Source of the DNA: Myxococcota bacterium
GTDB lineage: Bacteria; Myxococcota_A; UBA9160; PR03
Reading direction: 5' to 3'
Length of the DNA: 20,130 nt
NCBI GenBank assembly: GCA_030066475.1
Contig: JASJBO010000046.1
Coordinates: 1 to 20,130, forward strand
Below are positions 7,541-15,210 of the stretch, one piece after another. Position numbers and translations under genes: made by a program. Within the stretch, counting starts at the first letter, position 1, and the number at the start of each line of letters is the position of its first letter. Under the pieces are notes generated by a model, which saw only the letters and a list, made by a program, of their open reading frames with translations, did no database searches and was not told the DNA's origin.

Positions 7541-8150
7541 CTAGTGTCCTGAGTTAGAGGTTCGCAAACAGAATGATGCCACCGACGCGAGGATCTCGTC
7601 CGCGCTCTTCGTCCAGACGAAGGGGCGCGGGCTCTCGTTGTGCGCGTCGAGGAACTCCCGGATCGCTCGCTCCAGCTCCCGGGTGCTGCGATGGACGCCT
7701 CGGCGCAGCTGCTTCTGCGTCAGCTCGGCGAACCAGCGCTCGACGAGGTTCAGCCAGGACGATCCCGTCGGCGTAGAGTGCAGATGGAAGCGCGGATGAC
7801 GCGGGGCTGGAGACCGAAGGCGCGACAGATCCGGCTGATGGCCGTCTGACTCATGCCCATCTCGCGTGCCATCGAGGGCGTGCTCCACTGGGTGGCACCG
7901 CGGGGCTGGTTCTTGAGCGTTCGCGTCGGCACCGCTTCGATCTGCTCGTCGAGGATCCGCCGCGGCGCCCCCGGCCGCGGCCCACTGAGCAATCCATCCA
8001 GCCGCCGTTCGACGAAGCGCTTCCGCCACTTGCCGACCGTCTGTTGCACCACGCCCAGCTCGTCCGCCACGTTGATATTGTCGCGCCCCTCGGCACACTT
8101 CAGGATGATGCGCGCCCGCAATGCCAGCGCCTGCGCGGTCTTGGGGCGCC
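7541..8150 (-). pseudogene. IS630-family transposase remnant with core deletion
   Basis: The minus strand from about 8149 reads RPKTAQALALRARIIL and continues through a helix-turn-helix domain (NVADELGVVQQTVGKWRKRF, then MSQTAISRICRAFGLQP). At about 7795-7806 it jumps out of frame into the C-terminal part RFHLHSTPTGSSWLNLVE, then FAELTQKQLRRGVHRS, ending in FCLRTSNSGH and a stop. Both ends match IS630-family transposases, with the catalytic glutamate in NLVE. About 150 central residues, including both catalytic aspartates, are deleted. At its 3' end the stop codon coincides with TAGTGTCCTGAGTT, a likely element terminus at a TA target. No matching terminus is seen at the other end, so the element is not mobile by itself. 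Confidence 0.82.
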
Positions 8151-8217
8151 GGGCTTAGCGCCCCAGCACCTTGCGCTCGGACGGCGAAACGATCAGACGA
8201 GCTTCCGGTCGACCTCG

Positions 8218-8240
8218 ATTAGGGGTGTGCCCTCCCTAAT
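8218..8240. repeat. Small inverted repeat between IS remnant and ftsH
   Basis: ATTAGGG (8218-8224) and CCCTAAT (8234-8240) form 7-bp arms around a 9-base loop, about 100 bp downstream of the ftsH stop. No T-run follows, so it is a poor terminator candidate. It may be a relic of an insertion end. The rest of 8151-8340 shows no gene. Confidence 0.4.
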
Positions 8241-8340
8241 AGCGGCCGTATGCCGACCGCTAGCAAGGGCAGGAACGCCCGCATCGGGACAATTGCCGGG
8301 ACCACGCTGGAGGTGCTTCGCCCCGGTGGCTGGCCGGGAG

Positions 8341-10248
8341 TCAGAAATTGACGGCCACCGGTGCGTTGCGCGGGGGATCGAGCGGCTCGAGGCGCGCGAA
8401 GTACGTTTCCAGTGCGCTCTCGTCGAGCGTTTCGAGGTCGAGCAGCGCGCGCGCGCTGTCGTCGAGCACGTGGCGGTTGAGCGTGAGGATCGAGATGGCG
8501 CAGTCGAAGGACTGGTCGAGGATGGCGCGCACGGCGCGATCGATCTCTCTCGCGGTCGCCTCGCTGTGCGGGCGCAGGCCAGAGCCGGCGGCGCCGAGGA
8601 AGGCCGGCTGGTCGCTGACGTAGGTAGCGCTGCCGAGCTCCGGCACCATGGCGTAGCGGGTGACCATGCTGCGCGCGATCTCCGTGGCCCGGCCGAGGTC
8701 GTCGGCGGCACCGGTCGAGAAGTGGCCGTAGACGACGTACTCGGCGGCTCGCCCGCCCTGCAGGACGGCCAGCTTGCGCTCCATCTCCTCGCGGGTCATC
8801 AGGTAGCGATCCTCGGTGGGACGCTGCAGCGTATAGCCGAGCGCCCCGATGCCGCGCGGGATGATCGAGACCTTGTGCACCGGATCGGTATCGGGCAGCG
8901 ATGCGGCGACGAGCGCGTGCCCCATCTCGTGATGTGCCACGATCTCGCGCTCGCGCGGGTTGAGCAGGCGGTTGCGCTTCTCCAGGCCGGCAACGATGCG
9001 CTCGATGGCTGCCGTGAAGTCGGCCATCTCGACGGATCTCGCGCGGCGCCGCGTAGCGACGAGCGCCGCCTCGTTCACGAGGTTGGCGAGGTCGGCGCCG
9101 GTGAAACCGGGCGTGAGGGCGGCGAGCTTGTCGGGATCGACGTCGTAGCCCATCTCGACGCGTCGGAGGTGCACCTGCAGCACGGCGATGCGACCGCCGC
9201 GATCCGGCCGGTCGACCAGCACCTGTCGGTCGAAGCGGCCGGCGCGCAGCAGCGCCGGATCCAGGATCTCGGGCCGGTTGGTCGCCGCGAGGAGCACGAT
9301 GCCGGCGCGCGGGTCGAAGCCGTCGAGCTCGACCAGCAGCTGGTTGAGCGTCTGCTCCTTCTCGTCGTGGCCGCCGAAGCCGGGCTGCGCGTTCCGCGCC
9401 TTCCCGAGCGCGTCGAGCTCGTCGACGAAGATGATGCAGGGCGCCTGGGCGCGCGCCTGCTCGAAGAGGTCGCGCACGCGGGCGGCGCCGACGCCGACGA
9501 ACATCTCGACGAACTCGGAGCCGCTGATCGAGAAGAACGGCACGCCGGCCTCTCCGGCCACGGCGCGCGCGAGCAGGGTCTTGCCCGTGCCCGGCGGGCC
9601 GACCAGTAGGATGCCCTTGGGCATGCGCGCGCCCAGGTGCCCGTAGGACTCGGGATCGCGCAGGAACTCCACGACCTCGACCAGCTCGTCCTTCGCCTCG
9701 TCGACGCCCGCGACATCTTCGAAGCTCACCCGCGTGTCGCTCTCGACGTAGACCTTGGCCTTGCTCTTGCCGATCGACAGCAGTCCGTTCCCACCCGGTC
9801 CTCCCAGCCGGTTGCCCATGCGGCGCATCAGGAACGCCCAGACCCCGAAGAAGAGCGCGACCGGCAGGATCCAGGACAGCAGCGTGGGCAGGAAGGTGCT
9901 CTGCGGACGGCTCGCGAAGGTGACGTCCTTCGCAGCCAGCTCGCCCGCGAGGCCCGGCTCCACGCGGTTGGTCACGAACTCGGTCTTGCCGTCGGCGCTC
10001 GGCTGGGCCAGGCGGCCGCGCAGGACCTCGCCCTGGACGACGACCTCCGTGACCACGCCCTCGTCGAGCAGACGCTGGAACTCGCTGTAGGGGATGCGCT
10101 CCACCGATCCGGCGGCGACCCAGAGGTCGCGCAGCAGGAAGACACCCAGCAGGGCGAGCATCAGGAACGAGAAGTGGAAGCGCGGCCGCTGCTTGATCGC
10201 CTCGGTCGGCTTCGGAGTGGGCTCGGGGGTGGGTCGGTGAGGCGACAT
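8341..10248 (-). CDS. ftsH: ATP-dependent zinc metalloprotease FtsH
   Basis: A 635-residue membrane AAA+ protease that extracts and degrades membrane and misfolded proteins. Two N-terminal membrane helices (about 26-43 and 119-141) flank a periplasmic domain. The AAA domain carries Walker A GPPGTGKT (217-224), the pore loop MFVGVGA, Walker B IIFVDELD (D276, E277) and the arginine-finger region LLRAGRFDR. The protease domain has the zinc site HEMGH (440-444) and a downstream acidic ligand in TGAADDLGR (D516 or D517). All catalytic elements are intact. The ATG at 10248 has GGAGG 5 bases upstream; an in-frame ATG at 10326 is rejected because the promoter lies after it. The promoter overlaps the 24-bp motif shared with the rhodopsin locus, which suggests co-regulation. 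It could be an accessory FtsH rather than the cell's only copy. Confidence 0.95.
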   Translation of the reverse strand: MSPHRPTPEPTPKPTEAIKQRPRFHFSFLMLALLGVFLLRDLWVAAGSVERIPYSEFQRLLDEGVVTEVVVQGEVLRGRLAQPSADGKTEFVTNRVEPGLAGELAAKDVTFASRPQSTFLPTLLSWILPVALFFGVWAFLMRRMGNRLGGPGGNGLLSIGKSKAKVYVESDTRVSFEDVAGVDEAKDELVEVVEFLRDPESYGHLGARMPKGILLVGPPGTGKTLLARAVAGEAGVPFFSISGSEFVEMFVGVGAARVRDLFEQARAQAPCIIFVDELDALGKARNAQPGFGGHDEKEQTLNQLLVELDGFDPRAGIVLLAATNRPEILDPALLRAGRFDRQVLVDRPDRGGRIAVLQVHLRRVEMGYDVDPDKLAALTPGFTGADLANLVNEAALVATRRRARSVEMADFTAAIERIVAGLEKRNRLLNPREREIVAHHEMGHALVAASLPDTDPVHKVSIIPRGIGALGYTLQRPTEDRYLMTREEMERKLAVLQGGRAAEYVVYGHFSTGAADDLGRATEIARSMVTRYAMVPELGSATYVSDQPAFLGAAGSGLRPHSEATAREIDRAVRAILDQSFDCAISILTLNRHVLDDSARALLDLETLDESALETYFARLEPLDPPRNAPVAVNF

Positions 10249-10298
10249 GCATCCCTCCAATGGAGCGCTTCCCGCGCGGCAGGACCGGGAGCCCCCTA

Positions 10299-10326
10299 GG
10301 GATAGGACAGGAATCCTTTTTGTCAA
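10299..10326 (-). promoter_or_regulatory. Predicted sigma70 promoter of ftsH
   Basis: On the minus strand a perfect -35 TTGACA (10321-10326), a 16-base spacer and TATCCC (10299-10304) lie about 50 bp before the ftsH start. The -35 box is the right end of the 24-bp motif at 10319-10342. Both the box position within the motif and the spacer length match the rhodopsin promoter. The -10 match is only moderate. Confidence 0.5.
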
Positions 10327-10342
10327 TAAATTATCTGTACAA
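10319..10342 (-). promoter_or_regulatory. Shared 24-bp operator-like motif, copy B (ftsH)
   Basis: On the minus strand the site reads TTGTACAGATA then ATTTATTGACAAA, one of the two closest copies to the consensus. Outer arms TTTTTGT and ACAAAAA extend the symmetry. It overlaps the stop codon region of the DUF4149 gene and contains the ftsH -35 box. Confidence 0.7.
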
Positions 10343-10762
10343 AAACGAGACGAGACAGAGCAGGAGCGCGAGCATCTGGCCGAGGTTGAGCAGCACGCTG
10401 CGTCGATGGTCGCGCCGAAAGCGCGCGCCCGCGGCCGCGTCGCCGTCGAGCTCGCGATCGCGCAGCGCGTTGATGCGGGGCATCAGGATCTGGCGCGCGT
10501 AGAAGAAGCCGAGACCGACCGCCGCAACGCCCGCCGCGAGCCCCGGCTGCCCGGCCGCGCCCGCAGCGAGCGCTGCCCCGCCGCTCACGACGCCGAGGAC
10601 GAGGTAGTACCAGGGGAACAGCGCCCGGATGAAGCGCCCCGCGACGTCCTCGGGGAGGCGGGTGAAGACGAGTGGTGCCACCACCCCGGCGAAGAAGACC
10701 ATCGAACCGAAGGCGGTCGCGCACAGAATGCCCGCGACGACCGACCAGAACGCAGCGCTCAT
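10331..10762 (-). CDS. DUF4149-type integral membrane protein
   Basis: A 143-residue protein with about four membrane helices (about 5-33, 47-70, 75-92, 122-141). The pattern FAGVVAPLVF-x-x-L near the N-terminus, then LFPWYY, and the late FRRDHRRSVLLNLGQM fit the DUF4149/TMEM205-like family, whose function is not established. The ATG at 10762 has GGAGG just upstream and overlaps the stop of the preceding gene as ATGA, so the two are co-transcribed and probably translationally coupled. The last codons overlap operator-like motif copy B, so the ftsH promoter begins inside this gene. The family call is from motif memory. Confidence 0.8.
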   Translation of the reverse strand: MSAAFWSVVAGILCATAFGSMVFFAGVVAPLVFTRLPEDVAGRFIRALFPWYYLVLGVVSGGAALAAGAAGQPGLAAGVAAVGLGFFYARQILMPRINALRDRELDGDAAAGARFRRDHRRSVLLNLGQMLALLLCLVSFLYR

Positions 10763-11715
10763 GCCGCCTCCCGAGTCGCGTCGGGCCGGGCCGCCGCGAC
10801 GTTCACGCGCAGATAGTGGCTGTAGATCAGCAGGACGAGCGTCCCGAACGCCATCGAAGCGAGCGCGAAGCCGACGTCGTACGGCTTCTGGACTGCCAGT
10901 GAGAAGCGCAGCAGGATCGTGGACACCACGAAGGCGGCGTTCCGGAACACGAGCTCGTAGTGCGTCGAGAGCCTCAGCGACAGGATCAGGATGACCGCGT
11001 CGGCGAAGATCATCACCGTGAACAGATCCAGGTAGAAGATCGTGCGCACGTCGATGGTGGGCACCGCTCCGGAACGGGCCACGCCGAACACCTCGACGAG
11101 CCAGGAGGCGAGGTTCCAGGTGGCGATTCCGAACAGCAGAACGCTCAGGAGCAGGGCGATCAACTTCTTGCGGCCGATGAAGTCCTCGAGGCGCCGGCGC
11201 TCCAGCGGGCTGCCACCGACGCGTCGCGGACGGCTGCGGTTGACGTGGTAGAAGGCGGCGACCAGGGCGAACATCAGCAGGCCTCCGCCCATGTCCAGGA
11301 GAACCGCCGCGAACTCGGCGAGCTCCTGGCTCAGGTCCGCGACGGATTCGAACTCGGCGATGTCCTTGAATACGTTGCGGATCACGATCAGCGACATGAT
11401 CTCGTACTGCTTCCCGAGCGAGCGCGTGGTCGACTCGGGAATCGAGAGGATCAGCAGCAGCACCTCGTAGAACAGGACGAAGCTGAAGGGGGTGTAGAGC
11501 GCCGCGAGGTAGTTGGTGCCGACGGCGGCCACGACGGCCGGGGGGCTGGTCAGGGAGCGAGCCAGGAACACCAGGCCGAGGTGGACGACCAGTCCCCCGA
11601 GGGCGAGGTGGACGATGAGGCGGCGGAACAACGCGCGGTGAGACGGCGCAAAGAGCCAATCGAATGCGCGCTCGCAGCGCAGGCGCGGCGTGGAAGGAGC
11701 CGGGTCGGCGGACAC
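10759..11715 (-). CDS. Uncharacterised multi-pass membrane protein (318 aa)
   Basis: The product is not recognised. It has six or seven predicted membrane helices (about 31-53, 75-93, 134-155, 184-208, 225-246, 257-275, 281-302) and a basic loop around 158-184. The most distinctive stretch is YTPFSFVLFYEVLLLIL followed by KQYEIMSLIVIRNVFKDIAE (about 74-121). It has polar and charged residues within or next to helices and looks conserved in style, as if part of a functional core. No catalytic motif is visible. The start is GTG at 11715 with GGAGAG upstream. The 24-bp motif lies only 25 bp ahead of the start, and the gene overlaps the DUF4149 gene downstream. Transport or sensing would be a guess. 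Confidence 0.85.
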   Translation of the reverse strand: MSADPAPSTPRLRCERAFDWLFAPSHRALFRRLIVHLALGGLVVHLGLVFLARSLTSPPAVVAAVGTNYLAALYTPFSFVLFYEVLLLILSIPESTTRSLGKQYEIMSLIVIRNVFKDIAEFESVADLSQELAEFAAVLLDMGGGLLMFALVAAFYHVNRSRPRRVGGSPLERRRLEDFIGRKKLIALLLSVLLFGIATWNLASWLVEVFGVARSGAVPTIDVRTIFYLDLFTVMIFADAVILILSLRLSTHYELVFRNAAFVVSTILLRFSLAVQKPYDVGFALASMAFGTLVLLIYSHYLRVNVAAARPDATREAA

Positions 11716-11740
11716 GGGATCTCTCCGCGTTGGGCGACAC

Positions 11741-11764
11741 TATGTCTATAAAATATCTATACAG
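11741..11764 (-). promoter_or_regulatory. Shared 24-bp operator-like motif, copy C (318-aa membrane protein)
   Basis: On the minus strand the site reads CTGTATAGATA then TTTTATAGACATA. Within it TATAGA recurs after 11 bases. It lies 25 bp before the GTG start. Unlike copies A and B, no -10 box follows at 16 bases, so here the promoter may lie within or upstream of the motif. Confidence 0.65.
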
Positions 11765-11806
11765 ATCGCGCCCTCGCCGGGGACGGCAGGCACTGGCCCG
11801 CCGGAC

Positions 11807-12433
11807 TCACTCCATGAAGTCGTCGGGCTCGGGGAACACGCCGCCCACGTCGCCGTTCTCGGTGTAGCAGCGGCAGCCGAGCGAGCAGCCGGTGCCGGTC
11901 TGCCAGGCCAGCGCCTCCGAACCGGGGTAGCCGCGCGCCTCGCAGGCGGCGTCGCACTCGGCGAGGTCGTCGAGCTCGAGCTCGCACTGCCGCGTCCACC
12001 AGTTCCACTTGACGCCGGACTCGGTGACCTCGCCCGCGCTCCGGAACTCGAGCATGGTCAGCTCTGCAGTGAGCCCGCTCACCTCCAGGAGGAAGCTGTT
12101 CACGGCCCCCTCTACGGCGGGAGCGAGCGGCATCGAGCCGAGCCCCGAGCAGACGAGCGCGTCGCCCTCGACGGCGCACGGGAAGACCGCGTCGACGTCC
12201 TCGCCCCCCTGGGTGAGGGTCGCCCGCGCCCGGAAGGCGACGTCCTGCAGGTCCCCGTGCACGACCTGGAGCGCCAGCTGCGTCCCGACGGCGGCGACCA
12301 CGATCGACCCACGACACTGGGCGTACTCGACGGCGGCCCGGGCGGGGCCCGCCCACAGGGTGAGCAGGGCGCCGAGCGTGAGGGCGACGGCGGCGGCGCG
12401 GGCGTGGAGGCGGTCGAGGTGGATGCGCTGCAT
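11807..12433 (-). CDS. Secreted cysteine-rich protein of unknown function
   Basis: A 208-residue protein with a clear Sec signal peptide: basic start, then AAAVALTLGALLTLWAGPARA, with likely cleavage after residue 33. The mature part begins VEYAQC. The middle is a plausible beta-rich domain. The last 60 residues hold a cluster of cysteines (RQCELELDDLAECDAACEA, then TGCSLGCRCYTENGD) typical of disulphide-bonded extracellular modules. No known family is recognised. The ATG at 12433 has AGGAGA about 8 bases upstream; a longer in-frame ORF to 12538 lacks such a site. It appears monocistronic. Confidence 0.8.
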   Translation of the reverse strand: MQRIHLDRLHARAAAVALTLGALLTLWAGPARAAVEYAQCRGSIVVAAVGTQLALQVVHGDLQDVAFRARATLTQGGEDVDAVFPCAVEGDALVCSGLGSMPLAPAVEGAVNSFLLEVSGLTAELTMLEFRSAGEVTESGVKWNWWTRQCELELDDLAECDAACEARGYPGSEALAWQTGTGCSLGCRCYTENGDVGGVFPEPDDFME

Positions 12434-12679
12434 GGTTCGGGTCTCCTGCGGGTCTCGCCCGCGTCTCGGGCTGCGGGGCGCCGCGGAACCGCCCGCGGCT
12501 GGGGCGGTGTCTTTGCAGCGGCCGTGCCACGCCGGCAACTCATTGATTTCACAGGAGATCGGTGCAGTGGTCGCGTCGCGTTGCGGGTGCGACGCGGCAG
12601 GCTTCCGTTGCCCGAAGCAACAGCGTGTTGCGCTTGCAGGCAGCGCGTCGTGACGTCCGTCACATCGCGCCGGCGGCGC
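12434..12679. other. Intergenic leader with alternative hairpins
   Basis: This is the spacer between the secreted-protein start and the WS/DGAT stop, with no gene seen. It contains three mutually complementary arms: GTTGC (12607-12611), GCAACA (12617-12622) and TGTTGC (12626-12631). The middle arm can pair with either neighbour. It also contains a palindrome GTGACG-TC-CGTCAC (12650-12663) that resembles a dimeric repressor site. Either could belong to regulation of the secreted protein or to the 3' end of the acyltransferase transcript. Confidence 0.35.
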
Positions 12680-14143
12680 TCAGCCCCGGGCCGCGGCCTC
12701 CTTGGCGGCATCCTTCAGCTCGTGCAGGGCGTCGCGCAGGTAGTCCATCAGGTCCCAGAGGTCGGGGACCATCTCGCGGCAGGCCACCAGACCGAAGTCG
12801 AGGCTCCCATCGTAGCTCTGGAGCGTGATGTTGAGCCCCACGCCGTCGCTGACGGCCGACACCGGGTAGTGCGCCACCAGCTTCGCGCCCATGCCGTAGA
12901 GCGGGAACTGGGGCCCCGGGACGTTCGAGATCACCACGTTGAAGGGGACGTCCATCCAGTTGGCGGCGGCGGCTCGGGTGATCACGCGCGCCGCGCGCGC
13001 CGCCACGGCCGGCGGGGCGAACTGCGCGAAGTCCTGGAGCAGGGTTGCGGGCAGCGCCTTGTGCTGCTCCTTGGCCACGCGCATCGACTCGTGGATGCGG
13101 TCGAGGCGCTGGAGCGGGTCGGCGACGTGGGTGTGGAGCGAGGCCGTCATCGACGAGACCTGGTTGCCGAAGGTGCCCTTCTGCTCCTCGGTGCGCACCG
13201 AGACGGGCACCATCGCCACCAGCGGGTCGGCGGGCAGCTCGCGGTGCTGCTCGAGGTAGCGCCGCAGCGCTCCCGCGCACAGCGCCATCACCACGTCGTT
13301 CACGGTGACGCCGCGCGCGTTCTTGATCTCCTTCACCTCGTCGAGCGAGAGCGATCCGAACGCGAAGCGCCGGTGCGGCGTGATGCGGCCGTTGAAGATC
13401 GCGCGCGGCGCCTGGGTGGGCGCCTCCGACAGCATCGGCTGCGGGCGGCGCCCCACCAGGCGGTTCAGCAGCGACTCGCCCGGCAGCTCGCCGAAGCCGA
13501 GCGAGCGCGACAGCTCGGGCAGGTGGCGCAGGCCCTCGCGCGCCAGGCGCAGCCCCTTCCGTGGGCGGCTCGCGATCCCGGCCACGCCGCGCAGCCACAT
13601 CTCGAGCTCGGTCGGCTGCGGCTCGGGGCGCCAGGCGCGGCGCGGCGGCTCCACCTCGCGCGGCTCCGGTGCGACGTCGAGCAGCGTCCCCAGGATCTCC
13701 GCGCCCGACACGCCGTCGATCGCGCAGTGGTGGATCTTGGTGAGGTGCGCCACGAGCCCGCCCTGGAGTCCCTCGATCACGTACAGCTCCCACAGCGGGC
13801 GGCTGCGATCGAGCGGCCGTGCCACGATGCGTGCCACCTGCTCGGCGAGCTGGCGGTCGTCGCCCGGGGGCGGCAGCCCGATGTGGCGCACGTGGAACTC
13901 GATGTCGAAGTCCGGGTCCTCGAGCCAGTAGGGGTGGTCGAGACCGAACGGCACCTCGACCAGGCGCCGGCGGTAGGGCGGCAGCAGGTGGATGCGCTCG
14001 AGGATCAGGCGCCTGGTGTCCTCGAAGGTGGGCGGCACCGCCGCGCTCGAGGGGTCGAAGATCGCCAGGCCCGAGACGTGACCGTAGGTGCTGGCCGTCT
14101 CCAGGTTCAGGAAGCTCGTGTCGAGGCCGGTCAGCTGTTGCAT
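12680..14143 (-). CDS. Wax ester synthase / diacylglycerol acyltransferase (WS/DGAT)
   Basis: A 487-residue bifunctional acyltransferase that uses acyl-CoA to make wax esters from fatty alcohols or triacylglycerols from diacylglycerol, for storage lipid at the membrane. The catalytic motif HHCAIDG (H138, H139, D143) is complete. It is preceded by PLWELYVIEG (116-125), and the C-terminal half has VNDVVMAL, GNQVSSM and the NVPGPQFPLYG signature. Length matches the family (about 450-490). The ATG at 14143 follows a weak GAGG site and lies 21 bp after the stop of the small exported protein, so the two may share a transcript. Substrate preference cannot be read from sequence. Confidence 0.93.
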   Translation of the reverse strand: MQQLTGLDTSFLNLETASTYGHVSGLAIFDPSSAAVPPTFEDTRRLILERIHLLPPYRRRLVEVPFGLDHPYWLEDPDFDIEFHVRHIGLPPPGDDRQLAEQVARIVARPLDRSRPLWELYVIEGLQGGLVAHLTKIHHCAIDGVSGAEILGTLLDVAPEPREVEPPRRAWRPEPQPTELEMWLRGVAGIASRPRKGLRLAREGLRHLPELSRSLGFGELPGESLLNRLVGRRPQPMLSEAPTQAPRAIFNGRITPHRRFAFGSLSLDEVKEIKNARGVTVNDVVMALCAGALRRYLEQHRELPADPLVAMVPVSVRTEEQKGTFGNQVSSMTASLHTHVADPLQRLDRIHESMRVAKEQHKALPATLLQDFAQFAPPAVAARAARVITRAAAANWMDVPFNVVISNVPGPQFPLYGMGAKLVAHYPVSAVSDGVGLNITLQSYDGSLDFGLVACREMVPDLWDLMDYLRDALHELKDAAKEAAARG

Positions 14144-14164
14144 GGCACCTCGCTCGGTCCTCGC

Positions 14165-14515
14165 TCAGGGTTGGGGGGAGAGCGGCCGGCGCGGCGGGTA
14201 GCCGCGCGTCCAGTCGAGCCGCTGCATGCAGTCGAGGAAGCTCCGGTAGGCGACCTCGCGGGGATCGATGTCGGCCGGCGACGTCTCGCGCGCCGCCGTG
14301 CTCTCGTCCTGACAGGTCTCGAGGTCGCGGTCGAAGTCGCGCGACGTCGCGCCCTCGCGCCACCAGGGGCCGGGATAGCCGTACTTGTTGAACGGCACCC
14401 GTACCGAGAACGGCGCGGGCGTCGAGGCCTCGGCCCGCGCCGCGGGGACGCGCGCGGACCCGCCAGCCAGCAGCGCGGCGGAGACGAGCAGGAGCACACC
14501 GAGCGGGGGCCTCAT
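14165..14515 (-). CDS. Small exported protein of unknown function
   Basis: A 116-residue protein with an N-terminal signal peptide (LGVLLLVSAALLAGGSARVPAARA, with cleavage likely near residue 28). The mature part is polar and includes FNKYGYPGPWW and two cysteines (in LETCQDE and LDCMQRL) that could form a disulphide. The pattern recalls small periplasmic proteins found in front of metabolic genes, but no family is recognised. It precedes the WS/DGAT gene by 21 bp on the same strand. No clear ribosome site is seen before the ATG at 14515. Confidence 0.7.
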   Translation of the reverse strand: MRPPLGVLLLVSAALLAGGSARVPAARAEASTPAPFSVRVPFNKYGYPGPWWREGATSRDFDRDLETCQDESTAARETSPADIDPREVAYRSFLDCMQRLDWTRGYPPRRPLSPQP

Positions 14516-14565
14516 GGACGGGGCATTCTACTGCATTGCGGTACCGTCCCGCGCGGAGCTCTCCA

Positions 14566-15084
14566 ATGCGTCCGTTCCTGCCCGCCGCCGCCTGTCTGCT
14601 GCTGGCCGCCTGCGCCGGCGGGGCGGAGCCCGCCCCGGCCCCGCCGCCGGACATCTCGGGCTCGTGGCAGGTGCGCGGCACCACGACCGAGGTGGAGAGC
14701 GGCGCCACGCGCGACATCGAGGGGATGATCGTCGTGGTCCAGACCGGCGGCGCCTATCGCTCGAGCTTCCACCTTGCGACGGACTTCCCGACCGAGGAGG
14801 GACCCCAGCTCGCCGAGGTGATCGGCACCGGGCGCGGCGACCTTCGCGATCGGGTGTTCGCGGGCACCGCGGAGACCCAGCTCATCCTCTCGATGGTCCC
14901 GGGCGAGGCGGGACGCTTCCCCTGGACGCCACGCGTGTTCGGCCCGCGGCTGCGCTCGCAGACCACCGGCACGCTCCAACCGGACGGCAGCCTCGTCTTC
15001 GACGCGGAGACCGAGGGGCTGGAGGGTGAGGTGTACGCGCCGACGCGGACCCGGCTGGTCGGCGTCCGCATGCCCGAGCCGTAG
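14566..15084 (+). CDS. Predicted lipoprotein of unknown function
   Basis: A 172-residue protein beginning MRPFLPAAACLLLAAC. The LAAC lipobox puts the lipidated cysteine at residue 16, after which AGGAEPAPAPPP forms a flexible linker. The body (ISGSWQVRGTTTEVESG and onward) reads as a small beta-barrel-like domain of the kind that begins 'xGxW', but no family is recognised. The ATG at 14566 is chosen over 14536 because GGAG sits 7 bases before it and because it brings the signal peptide to the N-terminus. It is transcribed divergently from the small exported protein gene. Confidence 0.8.
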   Translation: MRPFLPAAACLLLAACAGGAEPAPAPPPDISGSWQVRGTTTEVESGATRDIEGMIVVVQTGGAYRSSFHLATDFPTEEGPQLAEVIGTGRGDLRDRVFAGTAETQLILSMVPGEAGRFPWTPRVFGPRLRSQTTGTLQPDGSLVFDAETEGLEGEVYAPTRTRLVGVRMPEP

Positions 15085-15210
15085 CTGGACGCCGGGGCTG
15101 CCGCCCGGGCGCTGGTCGCGCCGGGCGTGCGCCGCCCGCTGACAGAGTTCCGGCGCGCAGCGCGATCGGGGCGCCCCGAGGTGCTGGCGGCCGGGCGCCC
15201 GCGCGACGGA
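15085..15210. other. Convergent intergenic region with GC palindromes
   Basis: This is the spacer between two convergent genes. It contains the perfect 14-bp palindrome TCGGGGCGCCCCGA (15166-15179) and, just after, CGGGCGCCCG. These could act as bidirectional stem-loops at the ends of the lipoprotein and sulfatase transcripts. No T-run follows, so intrinsic termination is unproven. Confidence 0.35.

Noticed and set aside
7130..8150. An intact insertion sequence or composite transposon
   Set aside because: Both transposase genes have lost catalytic segments and no pair of matching terminal repeats could be found around them.
8218..8240. The ATTAGGG/CCCTAAT inverted repeat as the ftsH terminator
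   Set aside because: There is no T-run, the stem is only 7 bp, and the distance from the stop codon is about 100 bp. It was kept only as a repeat.
8341..10326. A longer FtsH starting at 10326
   Set aside because: The predicted -35/-10 boxes lie downstream of that start, whereas the ATG at 10248 has GGAGG and fits the family N-terminus.
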